Positions 49,448-58,456 of a stretch of 64,000 nucleotides of DNA are shown one piece after another. Position 1 is the stretch's first letter, and every line of letters begins with the position of its first letter. Under the pieces are notes generated by a model. It was not told the DNA's origin and did not search any database. It was given only the letters and a program-made list of their open reading frames with translations. The DNA comes from Paenibacillus pabuli (lineage in GTDB: Bacteria; Bacillota; Bacilli; Paenibacillales; Paenibacillaceae), in contig NZ_JBDOIO010000003.1 in the NCBI RefSeq assembly GCF_039831995.1, forward strand, positions 310,001 through 374,000, written 5' to 3'. Made by a program: the position numbers and the translations under genes.

Positions 49448-51196
49448 ATGAAGCGTACCGGGCTCTTCCGCATCAAGTACAAAATATTGGTGATTTGTCT
49501 GACAGTGATTATCCTTCCGGTATTCGTGATGACCATCAATTCGTATTACTCTTCTGAACGGCTATTGGCACAGAATTACACGAAGCTGCTGAGCGATCTG
49601 GCGAAGCAGACGAACATTCGCATTGATGAGTTTCTCAAGGAGATAGAAAAGATCTCGCTGCTGGCCAGCAATGGACTCAGCGACAGTTTATCGGCGACAC
49701 ATGATGGAAGCTTTCCGATACAGGATTTCCTGCGGGATGGTAAGGAGCAAAATGAGATTGCGGCTTATAATCTTCTAATGAATTACATCATGATGAAGGA
49801 CCGCGTATTTTCCATTTACCTCTATAACCTGAACGGAGGACAGGATCTGTTCGTTAGTCCACACCAGCCCATAGATCCCAACTTCAAGATGGCGAACGAG
49901 TTATGGTTCAAAAAGTTCATGCATTCCAATGACCGAACGATCACGTTGACAACCCGCATCGATAAGCAATTGGAAAATAAAGTCCTGGCCGTATCACACG
50001 CACGAAAGATTCATGATGTGACAAATGGAAAATTGCTTGGTGTCATCGTCGTCAGTATCGATATCAAATTCATTGAAATTGTCAATCGCAACCTGCAGGA
50101 AGGGCTCCGTTCAAGGTTTATGATTGTCGACGAGGATGACAAAATTGTGTATAACGTGAATGACCAGCTGATCGGGACATTGTTCCGAGACAACGTTCGT
50201 CCAGTGGAGTCAATGAATATCGTAGTAACCAGTCCGCTTAGTCAGCAAAAATGGACAACTTACTTATATATGCCTTTAGATGAGCTGACTGCAGATGGAA
50301 AAATACTGGGTCGCAATCTGGTCATGCTGGCTGTCGTCATGTCTCTTTTTGCTGCCATTATTTCAATCTTTTTATCTCATGTGATAACGCGTCCGATCAA
50401 GAAACTTCTACGCAATATCGCACTGGTTGAAAAAGGCCAGTTCGAACAGGTGGAAGATGTTCGTTCACGAGACGAGATCGGGCATTTATCGGTTCGCTTC
50501 AATAAGATGTCACATGAACTGAAGCGAATGGTCGAGAGAATGCAAAAAGAAGAAATTGAGAAAGCGGCAGCGGAGATGCGAGCGCTTCATGACCAGATTA
50601 ACCCTCATTTTCTGTACAATACACTTGGATCGGTGAAATGGATTGCATCCATGCAGCAGGCTGACAAAATCGTGGAGATGACAGATGCACTGATATCGAT
50701 GCTTCGTTATGCGACCAAATCGGATGGAACATTGGTAACCGTTCGTGAGGAATTAGATAATATCGTCAATTACGCAACCATTCAGAACGTCAGGTATTAT
50801 GGGTCTATTCAGATGAGATATGAGATTGAAAATGGGCTGCTGGATTATCTTATGCCGAAGATGATTTTACAGCCAATTATCGAGAACGCAATATTTCATG
50901 GTCTTGCCGAGATCGAAGAAGACGGCATAATTACGATTCGAGTTCAGCCACAGGGCAATGATATTTCAATAGAAGTCTGCGATAATGGTGTCGGCATGGA
51001 ACAGCATGCAGTCCATAATGTTATGGAGGGAAGGGTTGATACAGGCACGGGTTCCAATGGGATTGGTCTTTATAATGTACAGCGGCGCATTCAACTTCAT
51101 TTTGGCAAGCCCTATGGAGTACGGGTAGAGAGTAAGGTGGGCGAAGGTACGATTTTTTCCATCCTCCTGCCTGCCATTACGAATGTACCTGATTAA
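49448..51196 (+). CDS. YesM-type sensor histidine kinase
   Basis: A 582-residue membrane kinase: transmembrane helix near 12-32, an extracytoplasmic dCache-like sensor (about 35-290), second helix (L-V-M-L-A-V-V-M-S-L-F-A-A-I-I-S-I-F-L), HAMP (T-R-P-I-K-K-L-L-R-N ... R-D-E-I-G-H-L), the His_kinase box (H-D-Q-I-N-P-H-F-L-Y-N-T-L-G) and HATPase (P-I-I-E-N-A-I-F-H-G-L, D-N-G-V-G-M, G-I-G-L-Y-N-V). ATG 49448 is 9 bases behind GAGG; GTG 49439 overlaps that site. It shares a bidirectional terminator with the convergent importer. Confidence 0.92.
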   Translation: MKRTGLFRIKYKILVICLTVIILPVFVMTINSYYSSERLLAQNYTKLLSDLAKQTNIRIDEFLKEIEKISLLASNGLSDSLSATHDGSFPIQDFLRDGKEQNEIAAYNLLMNYIMMKDRVFSIYLYNLNGGQDLFVSPHQPIDPNFKMANELWFKKFMHSNDRTITLTTRIDKQLENKVLAVSHARKIHDVTNGKLLGVIVVSIDIKFIEIVNRNLQEGLRSRFMIVDEDDKIVYNVNDQLIGTLFRDNVRPVESMNIVVTSPLSQQKWTTYLYMPLDELTADGKILGRNLVMLAVVMSLFAAIISIFLSHVITRPIKKLLRNIALVEKGQFEQVEDVRSRDEIGHLSVRFNKMSHELKRMVERMQKEEIEKAAAEMRALHDQINPHFLYNTLGSVKWIASMQQADKIVEMTDALISMLRYATKSDGTLVTVREELDNIVNYATIQNVRYYGSIQMRYEIENGLLDYLMPKMILQPIIENAIFHGLAEIEEDGIITIRVQPQGNDISIEVCDNGVGMEQHAVHNVMEGRVDTGTGSNGIGLYNVQRRIQLHFGKPYGVRVESKVGEGTIFSILLPAITNVPD

Positions 51197-51202
51197 AAAA
51201 TA

Positions 51203-51234
51203 AAGAGGCTTGCAGCAAATGCTGCAAGCCTCTT
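51203..51234. terminator. Shared terminator between convergent kinase and importer operons
   Basis: Perfect 14-bp stem (51203-51216 with 51221-51234) and tetraloop AAAT. The minus strand continues TTTATTTTTTA, so it mainly serves the importer. Confidence 0.92.
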
Positions 51235-51237
51235 ACG

Positions 51238-52128
51238 TTACCCTTTAACACTACCAAGTACCAAACCCTTCGTAAAGTATTTCTGCAGAAACGGATAAAC
51301 GAGCAAAATAGGAATGGCACCCAAAAACATCTGGGCGGCACGCCCGGTTCTGGCGTTCATCATGGAGAGCAGCTGCGTGTAATCAGAACCTGATTTCAGC
51401 ATGATTTGTTCAAAGCTCTGCAGAAGAGTCTGAAGATAGCTTTGTAACGGATAATTGGCCGGATTGTTCATATAAATTATTCCGTCGAACCATGAATTCC
51501 AATGGGCAACGATACTGAACAAACCGACAGTCGCGAGAGCAGGTTTAAGAAGGGGGAGTAGGATACGGAACAATACCTGTACAGGACCTGCACCATCAAT
51601 AATAGCTGATTCTTCGATTTCCTCTGGCAATCCCCTGATGAAATTCATAAGAATGACCATACTGAAGACGGGTAGAGCCCCGGGTAATATCAATGACCAG
51701 ATTGAATCAATCAGTCCCATTTTGACCACCACGAGATAGGTTGGGATTAAACCGCCGTTAAATAACATCGTCACGATGAAAAATCCCATATATACATTAC
51801 GACCCATCAATTTTTGCTTCGATTTTGAGAGCGGATACGCAGTAAGCACGATCAGGGCAAGATTAATGAATGTTCCGAGCAGGGTTCGTTTAATGGCTAC
51901 CCAAAGGGAAGAATAGAATGCTCCGCCAGATAATGCAAATTCATACGCTTTAGTCGTAAATTCCACGGGCCAGAATGTAACACTTCCTGCAGATACAGCC
52001 GCACTGCTGCTAAAAGAAACAGCCAGCAGGTTGATAAACGGCAGAATACAAAGCAGAGAGATGATCATTAATACGGTGTAGTTCACGATATGAAACAAAC
52101 GTCTGCCTATACTTTTATCGTTGATCAT
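51238..52128 (-). CDS. ABC sugar transporter permease, YtcP/LplC type
   Basis: A 296-residue permease with six transmembrane helices: L-L-C-I-L-P-F-I-N-L-L-A-V-S-F-S-S (about 19-35), F-N-G-G-L-I-P-T-Y, EAA loop I-E-E-S-A-I-I-D-G-A-G-P-V-Q-V-L-F-R-I-L-L-P-L (about 171-193), and the end motif G-L-V-L-G-S-V-K-G. In the EAA loop Glu-Glu-Ser replaces the commoner Glu-Ala-Ala. It is the last gene of the second sugar importer and orthologous in role to the gene at 21815. Confidence 0.93.
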   Translation of the reverse strand: MINDKSIGRRLFHIVNYTVLMIISLLCILPFINLLAVSFSSSAAVSAGSVTFWPVEFTTKAYEFALSGGAFYSSLWVAIKRTLLGTFINLALIVLTAYPLSKSKQKLMGRNVYMGFFIVTMLFNGGLIPTYLVVVKMGLIDSIWSLILPGALPVFSMVILMNFIRGLPEEIEESAIIDGAGPVQVLFRILLPLLKPALATVGLFSIVAHWNSWFDGIIYMNNPANYPLQSYLQTLLQSFEQIMLKSGSDYTQLLSMMNARTGRAAQMFLGAIPILLVYPFLQKYFTKGLVLGSVKG

Positions 52129-52142
52129 CGTGATGATCCTCC

Positions 52143-53033
52143 TTAGAAAATACGATAGCCTGCTACCCTATAGGCCAGGAAATAAGATAGGGCCATCAGT
52201 ATAGTGGAAATGATGGACTTGAATAACCCGACAGCAGTACCGATGGAATATTGCGCCTGTTGAATCCCTAACCGATATACATAGGTATCAATAATATCGC
52301 CCGTCTGATAGACGACAGGGGAGTATAGGTTATAGATTTGATCAAAACCGGCGTTGAGTACATTTCCAAGCGACAATACGGTCATCAAGACGATGGTTGG
52401 CATGAGAAGTGGCAAGGTAATATAAAGGGTCTGCTTCCACCGTTTGGCGCCATCAATCACAGCAGCTTCATAAAGTCCGGGGTCTATGCTCGTTAGGGCT
52501 GCTAAATAAACGACGGTTCCAAAGCCGAAGCCCTTCCAGATATCACTCACAATCATGGTCCATGGAAAAATGGATGGTGTGCCAAGAAAGGAGATTTTCT
52601 CCACCCCGAATACCCCTAAAAATGTATTGATGATGCCATCAGCGCTAAGAATATCAAGCATGATGCCAGCCATAATGACCCAAGAGAGAAAGTTGGGGAT
52701 ATAAACCAGTGTTTGGAACGTACGTTTAATTGAACTTCTTACTACTTCGTTAAGCAGTAACGCGAAGATGACGGGCACAATGATGCCACCAATGATCTTG
52801 AAGATAGACATATACAGCGTGTTCCAGATGGTCCTAATGAAATTGGGCTGACTAAATACGTGCGAGAAATTGTCCCATCCTACCCATGGGGAATTGAACC
52901 CCAGCCCCGGATTGTATTTCTGAAAGGCAATCACGAGGCCGTAAAATGGAATGTAACTGAAGATGAAAACCAGAACCAAGCTTGGTATCAACATTAAATG
53001 GTAGGGACTCTGCTGTTTTAATTTTCTCAGCAT
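52143..53033 (-). CDS. ABC sugar transporter permease, LplB type
   Basis: A 296-residue permease with six transmembrane helices: Y-H-L-M-L-I-P-S-L-V-L-V-F-I-F-S-Y-I-P-F-Y-G-L-V-I-A-F at the start and EAA loop Y-E-A-A-V-I-D-G-A-K-R-W-K-Q-T-L-Y-I-T-L-P-L (about 189-210), then L-G-N-V-L-N-A-G-F-D-Q-I-Y-N-L-Y-S-P-V-V-Y. It is very similar in plan to the gene at 20902. AGGAGG-like sequence precedes the ATG. Transcribed with its partner from the binding-protein gene upstream, across an intercistronic hairpin. Confidence 0.93.
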   Translation of the reverse strand: MLRKLKQQSPYHLMLIPSLVLVFIFSYIPFYGLVIAFQKYNPGLGFNSPWVGWDNFSHVFSQPNFIRTIWNTLYMSIFKIIGGIIVPVIFALLLNEVVRSSIKRTFQTLVYIPNFLSWVIMAGIMLDILSADGIINTFLGVFGVEKISFLGTPSIFPWTMIVSDIWKGFGFGTVVYLAALTSIDPGLYEAAVIDGAKRWKQTLYITLPLLMPTIVLMTVLSLGNVLNAGFDQIYNLYSPVVYQTGDIIDTYVYRLGIQQAQYSIGTAVGLFKSIISTILMALSYFLAYRVAGYRIF

Positions 53034-53078
53034 TTCTAATTCCTCCGTTCACGGTAATGAAGATTGCATCTCTAGCAA

Positions 53079-53108
53079 AATAAAAGGGGAGAGAAATTTC
53101 TCATCCCC
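53079..53108 (-). terminator. Intercistronic hairpin/attenuator in the second sugar importer
   Basis: Stem GGGGA/TCCCC (53086-53090 with 53104-53108) around GAGAAA/TTTCTC; on the minus strand it is followed by TTTTATTTTG. It sits between binding protein and permeases, as in the first importer. Confidence 0.65.
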
Positions 53109-53121
53109 GCTTCTAACCTTA

Positions 53122-54726
53122 TTATTTTCCGTAAGCTTCATTTACTGCCCGGGTTGCTTCATCTCCTCCTGCTGCTCGCCAGTTCTCGACGATGACATCG
53201 AAATGATCGATACTTTCCGTGCCCATGATGATCTTGGTGAATCCCTCTGTCAGGATATCATCCAGGGTTGTACCATAGCTCGCCAGAACCTCCGGGGTAA
53301 CTCCCCATAGTCCTGTCTTGATATAGTTGCCGCTATCGAGTACTTTTTTCGCAAGACCATAGGCATTCTTTGGAGCGCCTTGTTGCAAATAATCACCGAC
53401 CGCTCCTGGGGTTGCATTATCCTTGAATTCAACACTGTTGTTATATTTTTGCCACATTCCCGATGTCGTGAGCCCGCTGGTATCTTTGGACTGAAGTGCT
53501 GCAGATACAGCCTCAAATTGCTCATAGTCGGAGTTCGGATTAAGGACTCGGAAAGCTCCAACCACGTGAGCGATATCGTTGTCCAGTAAGGCGGATAACG
53601 TTTCTTTGGATTCCTTGCCCTGGCCTTCATCGACGATATAAGCATAGTCGTTCAAGATTTTGATGACTTCTTCAGGGTGTTCAAATCCCTTTTTCATGAC
53701 AATATAGTTGCCGTTAGCGAAGGAGATCGATTGTTTCGCTTCCTTTCCATCAATTGTTGGGATGATATATGGGTAGAAGATGGCATCCTTGCCCAAATTG
53801 GATATTGTATCGACTCCAGGATTATAGCCCCACCATTGATAGTAAGGCTGCATGCCCACTTTGCCGGCTACAATATCGGCATTCATCGCGTTAAAGTCTT
53901 TGATCGCGAATTCCGGATCGATAATGCCTAGCTTATACCATTCGGCCCATTCAGCCAGTGCGGCTTTCATCTCGGGTTGAATCGAACCATATACCAGCTC
54001 TCCGCTGTTATTCTCAATCCAGATATCGGGATGGGCGTTCCATGCAATGGCAAGCAGGTTCAGATAATCTAGCGATTGATCTACCGCGATGCCATAACCA
54101 CCGTGCTTTTCCATAAATTTCAGTGCAATATTCTTGATGTCTTCAACCGATTTCGGATCATCTAGACCCAATTCTTCCTTCCAATCGTTTCGGATCCAGA
54201 CGAAGTCCGGTTGCTCAATAAGTCCCCAGTGCATTTGAGGTATCCCGTACAACTTGCCGTCCTTTTTACCAGATTCGAAACTGTCTGCATCCGCTTTCAT
54301 GTAACCTTTGAGGCGCTCGGAGGCGTGCTGATCAAATGCATCCGTAAGGTCCATGACCATATCTGCTTCGACTAACTGCCGTAATTGTGAAGGGTTCACC
54401 CGAAATACGTCAGGAAGATCGTTCGATGATATGGCCAAATTCAGTTTTGTATCGTATTCATCACTAACCCAGTCTGTTTTAACATCAATATTCAGTTTCT
54501 CTTTGTATCTTCTAATCCACACATTGTTGGTAATATCGTCACCCTTCGGATATTTCGCAGAAGTGTATTCAGAGGTTACGGTGTGTATGGTTACTGTTCC
54601 AGTTTCGTTGGTTCCTGAGTCATCATTCGTTGAACTTTTCCCGGAGTTGCCATCATTGGTGCACGCAGCCAGTAATACGGTTGATATGCATAAAGACAAC
54701 AAGACCATTTTGCTTTTCTTGTTCAT
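53122..54726 (-). CDS. Extracellular solute-binding lipoprotein, sugar ABC transporter
   Basis: A 534-residue lipoprotein: signal peptide with lipobox L-A-A-C (lipidated Cys22), Asn/Ser/Thr-rich linker, then the LipO/LplA-like binding domain (W-I-R-R-Y-K-E-K-L-N-I, S-S-N-D-L-P-D-V-F, D-F-V-W-I-R-N-D-W-K-E-E-L-G-L). It is the first gene of the importer. No ATPase is encoded. The adjacent broken aldolase and YesNM pair suggest a sugar or sugar-acid substrate, but none can be named. GGGGGAA precedes the ATG. Confidence 0.92.
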   Translation of the reverse strand: MNKKSKMVLLSLCISTVLLAACTNDGNSGKSSTNDDSGTNETGTVTIHTVTSEYTSAKYPKGDDITNNVWIRRYKEKLNIDVKTDWVSDEYDTKLNLAISSNDLPDVFRVNPSQLRQLVEADMVMDLTDAFDQHASERLKGYMKADADSFESGKKDGKLYGIPQMHWGLIEQPDFVWIRNDWKEELGLDDPKSVEDIKNIALKFMEKHGGYGIAVDQSLDYLNLLAIAWNAHPDIWIENNSGELVYGSIQPEMKAALAEWAEWYKLGIIDPEFAIKDFNAMNADIVAGKVGMQPYYQWWGYNPGVDTISNLGKDAIFYPYIIPTIDGKEAKQSISFANGNYIVMKKGFEHPEEVIKILNDYAYIVDEGQGKESKETLSALLDNDIAHVVGAFRVLNPNSDYEQFEAVSAALQSKDTSGLTTSGMWQKYNNSVEFKDNATPGAVGDYLQQGAPKNAYGLAKKVLDSGNYIKTGLWGVTPEVLASYGTTLDDILTEGFTKIIMGTESIDHFDVIVENWRAAGGDEATRAVNEAYGK

Positions 54727-55083
54727 TTCAGTTCCCCCTTATTAGCGATATTTCAGCGAATCTATTCTTGAAAATATTGTAATCTAGAAAGGAATAACGC
54801 GATATCAAAGTTATTGACGAGAACGCGTAAGTTTTTTTACTTTTGACTCAGAGAGGAGAATCGAGAAGAGAGGAACATGCACTTATTTTACTTTTGTCTA
54901 AACTTTTTTTTACTCAGGAGAGTGGCTAGCGATTTTAGATGATGGATGTGATTCCTCATGAACATTTTCATTTTAAGGATGAAAGCTGAACCGATGGCTT
55001 GTCAGCCAAGTATACCCTTCCTTTGGTTTGGAGAAGCTTTAACCGTTTAACACAAAATTTAATCTGAAGGAATGGTACCATAT
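54727..55083. other. Divergent intergenic region between importer and flavohaemoglobin
   Basis: About 357 bases with no gene. It must hold the promoters of the minus-strand importer and of hmp. A near-palindrome TTTCAT-N7-ATGAAA (54966-54984) lies 100 bases before hmp; its centre TTTTAA recalls NsrR operators, a weak match. No cre site like that of the first importer was found here. Confidence 0.45.
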
Positions 55084-56304
55084 ATGCTTGATTCCAAAAC
55101 GATAGAAATCGTCAAATCAACAGCACTTGTATTGAAAGAGCACAGTGCACAAATAGGAAAACGATTTTATGAACTGTTATTTAGAAAAGCACCAGAACTG
55201 AACAACATTTTTAATCAAACGAATCAAAAAAGAGGGGTTCAGCAGGAAGCATTGGGTTATGTCGTTTATGCAGCTGGCGAATACATCACCAACCTGGATG
55301 CATTAACTTCAGTTATCAGACGAATCACAGAAAAACATCGAGCCATAGGAGTCAAACCCGAGCAGTACCCCATTGTAGGCGAAACGCTGCTAGAAGCAGT
55401 CAAGGATGTGCTTGGTGACGCTGCTACCGATGAAATCATCGAAGCTTGGGGCAAAGCTTATAGCTTCATTGCGGATGCGTTCATAAGTATTGAGAAAGAA
55501 CTATATGATGAGACGGAGAACCAAGTAGGAGGCTGGCCAGATTATCGTACCTTTGTTGTAGACAAAAAAGAAAAGGAAACAGGAGAGGTTACCTCGTTTT
55601 ATTTAAAGCCACAAGATGGACAAAGCATTGCCAAATACAAAGCCGGTCAGTATTTGACGATAAAAGCAAACATACCTGGTGAAACGTATACTCATATACG
55701 TCACTATAGCCTGTCTGATGCTCCAAACAGCGAACACTACCGAATTACAGTGAAACGTGAAGAGGCAAGTCACGATGATCCGGATGGATTGGTATCGAAT
55801 TACTTGCAAGAACACGTTCAAGTAGGTGATACATTAGAATTCTCCGCTCCAGCTGGTGACTTTATAATAGCGACCACAGAAGAGCCTCTTGTTTTTATCA
55901 GTGGAGGAATCGGAATCACGCCTGTTTTGAGTATGCTGAATACGGTTGTCAAAGAACAACCGGATCGTCAAGTGACCTTTATCCACGCCACTGCCAACAG
56001 TGGGACACATGCCTTTAAGGAACAACTGCTTGAGATGGAGAAGAGTCACCACAACTTGAAATCAGTGGTATGTTATTCTTCTCCAACTGCGCATGATCGG
56101 GAAGCTCGCAATTTTGATTTCGAAGGAAGAATTGATCTGAAGTGGCTGCAAACCGTAGTTCCTTCAAAGAAAGCTGACTTTTACTTCTGTGGTTCCATTC
56201 CATTTATGGAGTCGATATATCGGATCTTAACAGAGTGGGGGATAGAACAGGCTAACATACATTACGAAGCTTTTAGTCCTCTGGCTATGTTAGGTGAGGA
56301 ATAG
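55084..56304 (+). CDS. hmp: Flavohaemoprotein (nitric oxide dioxygenase)
   Basis: A 406-residue enzyme that oxidises NO to nitrate using O2 and NAD(P)H. The globin domain (1-138) carries Tyr29 and Gln53 in the distal pocket, proximal His85 (K-H-R-A-I-G) and Tyr95, the same numbering as in E. coli Hmp. The FAD domain has R-H-Y-S-L-S-D, and the NAD domain has F-I-S-G-G-I-G-I-T-P and Y-F-C-G-S-I-P-F-M. ATG 55084 gives the M-L-D-S-K-T-I-E-I-V-K-S start shared with Bacillus Hmp and is 10 bases behind GAAGGA; ATG 55072 is too close to that site. Probably induced by NO. Confidence 0.96.
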   Translation: MLDSKTIEIVKSTALVLKEHSAQIGKRFYELLFRKAPELNNIFNQTNQKRGVQQEALGYVVYAAGEYITNLDALTSVIRRITEKHRAIGVKPEQYPIVGETLLEAVKDVLGDAATDEIIEAWGKAYSFIADAFISIEKELYDETENQVGGWPDYRTFVVDKKEKETGEVTSFYLKPQDGQSIAKYKAGQYLTIKANIPGETYTHIRHYSLSDAPNSEHYRITVKREEASHDDPDGLVSNYLQEHVQVGDTLEFSAPAGDFIIATTEEPLVFISGGIGITPVLSMLNTVVKEQPDRQVTFIHATANSGTHAFKEQLLEMEKSHHNLKSVVCYSSPTAHDREARNFDFEGRIDLKWLQTVVPSKKADFYFCGSIPFMESIYRILTEWGIEQANIHYEAFSPLAMLGEE

Positions 56305-56466
56305 AATTGAAAAACGTCTGGGAGTATTTTTTTCAGTTAAGAGTCAAAATCAATGTAAATTCAGTTGTGTAACAGCGGATCTCCTGGGCTTACACCCAAC
56401 CCAAATAGTAATTTTGGGCATAATGTGGTGATAGGTCAATTACCTATAAGGAGTGATTCTGAAAAT

Positions 56467-56706
56467 ATGGCATACCCACAACCCATGTTTCCCTATCCTG
56501 CTAATTCCTTGGGACTTCAAAATTGCATTAATCGTTTCACGTATATGTGGCTTAGGAATGGAGATAATTTTTGGTTTTTCTTGACAGCGGTCGGGGAATC
56601 AATAGCTTACGGCTATAGATTTTTTGGTGGGAGATGGAATCAGTATTCAATTGGATTGCGTGAAATTGGTTCCTACAATTGTTCTCCAGTTCCAACGTTA
56701 TATTAA
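56467..56706 (+). CDS. Small aromatic-rich protein of a conserved Bacillales family
   Basis: A 79-residue protein with a Pro-rich start (M-A-Y-P-Q-P-M-F-P-Y-P) followed by N-R-F-T-Y-M-W-L-R-N-G-D-N-F-W-F-F and G-Y-R-F-F-G-G-R-W. The F-T-Y-x-W-L-x-N-G-x-x-F-W-F pattern matches short proteins widespread in spore-forming Bacilli that databases often label transporter without evidence. ATG 56467 is 13 bases behind AAGGAG, a long spacing; a longer frame from 56365 has a Gly/Pro/Asn-rich extension and no good start. Function unknown. Confidence 0.65.
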   Translation: MAYPQPMFPYPANSLGLQNCINRFTYMWLRNGDNFWFFLTAVGESIAYGYRFFGGRWNQYSIGLREIGSYNCSPVPTLY

Positions 56707-56859
56707 ATCAAATGCAATGAAGCTGCTGAATATTGTTTTCGGCGGTTTCTTTTATGTATAAAGTACTCAGAGGACAACTCTTATAGAGTAAAGTGTAGAT
56801 ATACTTTTAGAATACATATCTTCCGAATTTACTTGCACCACAAGTTTCCCAAATATAGC

Positions 56860-56890
56860 TTGACCTAAAGTTAACTCTAAGAGCTATACT
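56860..56890 (+). promoter_or_regulatory. MerR-type promoter of the Bcr/CflA pump
   Basis: TTGACC (56860-56865) and TATACT (56885-56890) separated by 19 bp, with the dyad TAAAGTT/AACTCTA (56866-56879, one mismatch) in the spacer. No merR gene lies next to it. Confidence 0.75.
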
Positions 56891-56932
56891 GTCTAAAGGT
56901 TTAAAGTAATTTTTAGAGAGAGGTATGGATCA

Positions 56933-58162
56933 ATGATTAAAGGCAACAAATGGAATGTTGCAGGCTTGGCCTTATTGTTGGGTTTATTTTCAACCTTAGG
57001 CCCATTTACGATCGACATGTATTTACCAGCATTCCCTGAGATTGCAGCAAATTTCAATACGAATGCTTCACTTGTTCAGTTCAGTCTTACTGCTTGCTTA
57101 CTAGGGCTGGGTATGGGGCAACTGGTTATGGGACCACTGAGCGATGCTTACGGTAGACGAACACCGCTGCTGATCTCCATGGCCGCCTACATTATTTGTT
57201 CATTGGCGTGCGCCTACGCTCCAAATATTGGGCTGTTGATTTTGTTTCGCTTCACTCAAGGTTTCGCGGCTTCAGCAGGGATCGTCATTTCCCGCGCGAT
57301 AGCTCGCGACCTATACAGTGGACACGAGCTCACCAAATTCTTCTCTTTGTTATTGCTTGTAGGGAATTTGGGGCCTTTGGCAGCACCCATCGCGGGCAGT
57401 GGCGTTCTTTCATTTACGTCATGGATTGGTGTGTTCATCTCACTTGCAGTTCTGGGGATTTTCTTATTGGCAATGACCAAATGGAGTCTGAAGGAGACGA
57501 ACCCGCCGGAACGACGCGTCGCCCCCAACTTCAAACTTCAACTGCGTAACTATGGTCAGCTTCTGCGTGACCGGAAGTTTGTCGGTTACATGCTGGCACA
57601 GGGGATTATGACGGCTGGAGTCTTTGCATATGTAGCAGGAACACCTTTTATCTATCAAAATATATATGGAGTCACACCTACGGTATTTGCTATATTATTT
57701 GCTTCTAACGGGATCAGCCTGATCATCGGCTCTCAAATCGTGGGACGGCTGGCACAACGTATTCCTGAGCAGACCCTTCTATTGTCGGGACTATGGCTAG
57801 CATTAGCGGCAAGTGTTGCTGCTTTGATTGTAGCCCTTGCTCATGGCCCACTTTACGCTCTGGTCATTCCGTTGTTCTTCTTTGTATGCTCTATAGGGAT
57901 TACGTCAACAGCGGCATTTCCACTTGCCATGGAGAGTCAAGCCAAAAGTGCCGGAAGTGCTGCAGCATTACTCGGGGTCGTTCCCTTTTTGCTTGGCGCG
58001 ATGGTGGCTCCATTGGTCGGAGTTGCCGGTGAAGACACGGCTGTTCCATTAGGGCTTACATTGTTAGGAACCAGTCTTGCTGCAATTATCACTTACTTCG
58101 TACTGGTTAGAAAGGTATCACATCCTACCTCCCCACATGCTCAGTCCGAACTAAACGTTTAG
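56933..58162 (+). CDS. Bcr/CflA family multidrug efflux MFS transporter
   Basis: A 409-residue, 12-helix major facilitator drug-proton antiporter of the DHA1 group. The Bcr/CflA start motif is T-I-D-M-Y-L-P-A-F-P (about 26-35), motif A is G-P-L-S-D-A-Y-G-R-R (about 65-74), then R-F-x-Q-G-F-A-A-S-A-G and A-R-D-L-Y. It exports bicyclomycin-, chloramphenicol- or sulfonamide-like compounds in known relatives; its own substrates are unknown. The MerR-type promoter at 56860 suggests drug-inducible expression. A terminator follows. The convergent TetR gene is separated by terminators and is more likely linked to the hydrolase. Confidence 0.93.
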   Translation: MIKGNKWNVAGLALLLGLFSTLGPFTIDMYLPAFPEIAANFNTNASLVQFSLTACLLGLGMGQLVMGPLSDAYGRRTPLLISMAAYIICSLACAYAPNIGLLILFRFTQGFAASAGIVISRAIARDLYSGHELTKFFSLLLLVGNLGPLAAPIAGSGVLSFTSWIGVFISLAVLGIFLLAMTKWSLKETNPPERRVAPNFKLQLRNYGQLLRDRKFVGYMLAQGIMTAGVFAYVAGTPFIYQNIYGVTPTVFAILFASNGISLIIGSQIVGRLAQRIPEQTLLLSGLWLALAASVAALIVALAHGPLYALVIPLFFFVCSIGITSTAAFPLAMESQAKSAGSAAALLGVVPFLLGAMVAPLVGVAGEDTAVPLGLTLLGTSLAAIITYFVLVRKVSHPTSPHAQSELNV

Positions 58163-58223
58163 TTTGTTCTACAGGAGCTGTAACCACAATCATGTTTAGA
58201 CTCAAACGTGTTTACTACGAACG

Positions 58224-58250
58224 AAAAGTCGCTAATTTAGCGACTTTTTT
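58224..58250 (+). terminator. Terminator with AGTCGCT stem (copy 3)
   Basis: AAAAGTCGCT/AGCGACTTTT (58224-58233 with 58239-58248) and T6. The following 58251-58435 holds no recognisable gene. Confidence 0.92.
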
Positions 58251-58435
58251 GTTTTGGGAACGAATTTCTTTATATCCTGTGCTCATGCTCATCAAACGCG
58301 CGCTGAACACGTTGTATCGGGTGGGAGGCACAGCAGCCAAGCATTAAGCTCGACTGCGGGTACCCATTTAAACCAAACAGTTCAAGAATTCCGCTTTCGT
58401 TCCTCCGTTAATCTCAATGGACCCTAGTTAGGCTG

Positions 58436-58456
58436 AGAAAAAAGTCAAGTTGACTT
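58436..58456 (-). terminator. Minus-strand terminator of the TetR gene
   Basis: Short stem AAGTC/GACTT (58442-58446 with 58452-58456) that overlaps the stop codon, followed on the minus strand by TTTTTTCTC. Confidence 0.6.

Noticed and set aside
53380..53931. Plus-strand ORFs within the second solute-binding protein gene
   Set aside because: No ribosome binding sites or family features; the minus-strand lipoprotein is unambiguous.
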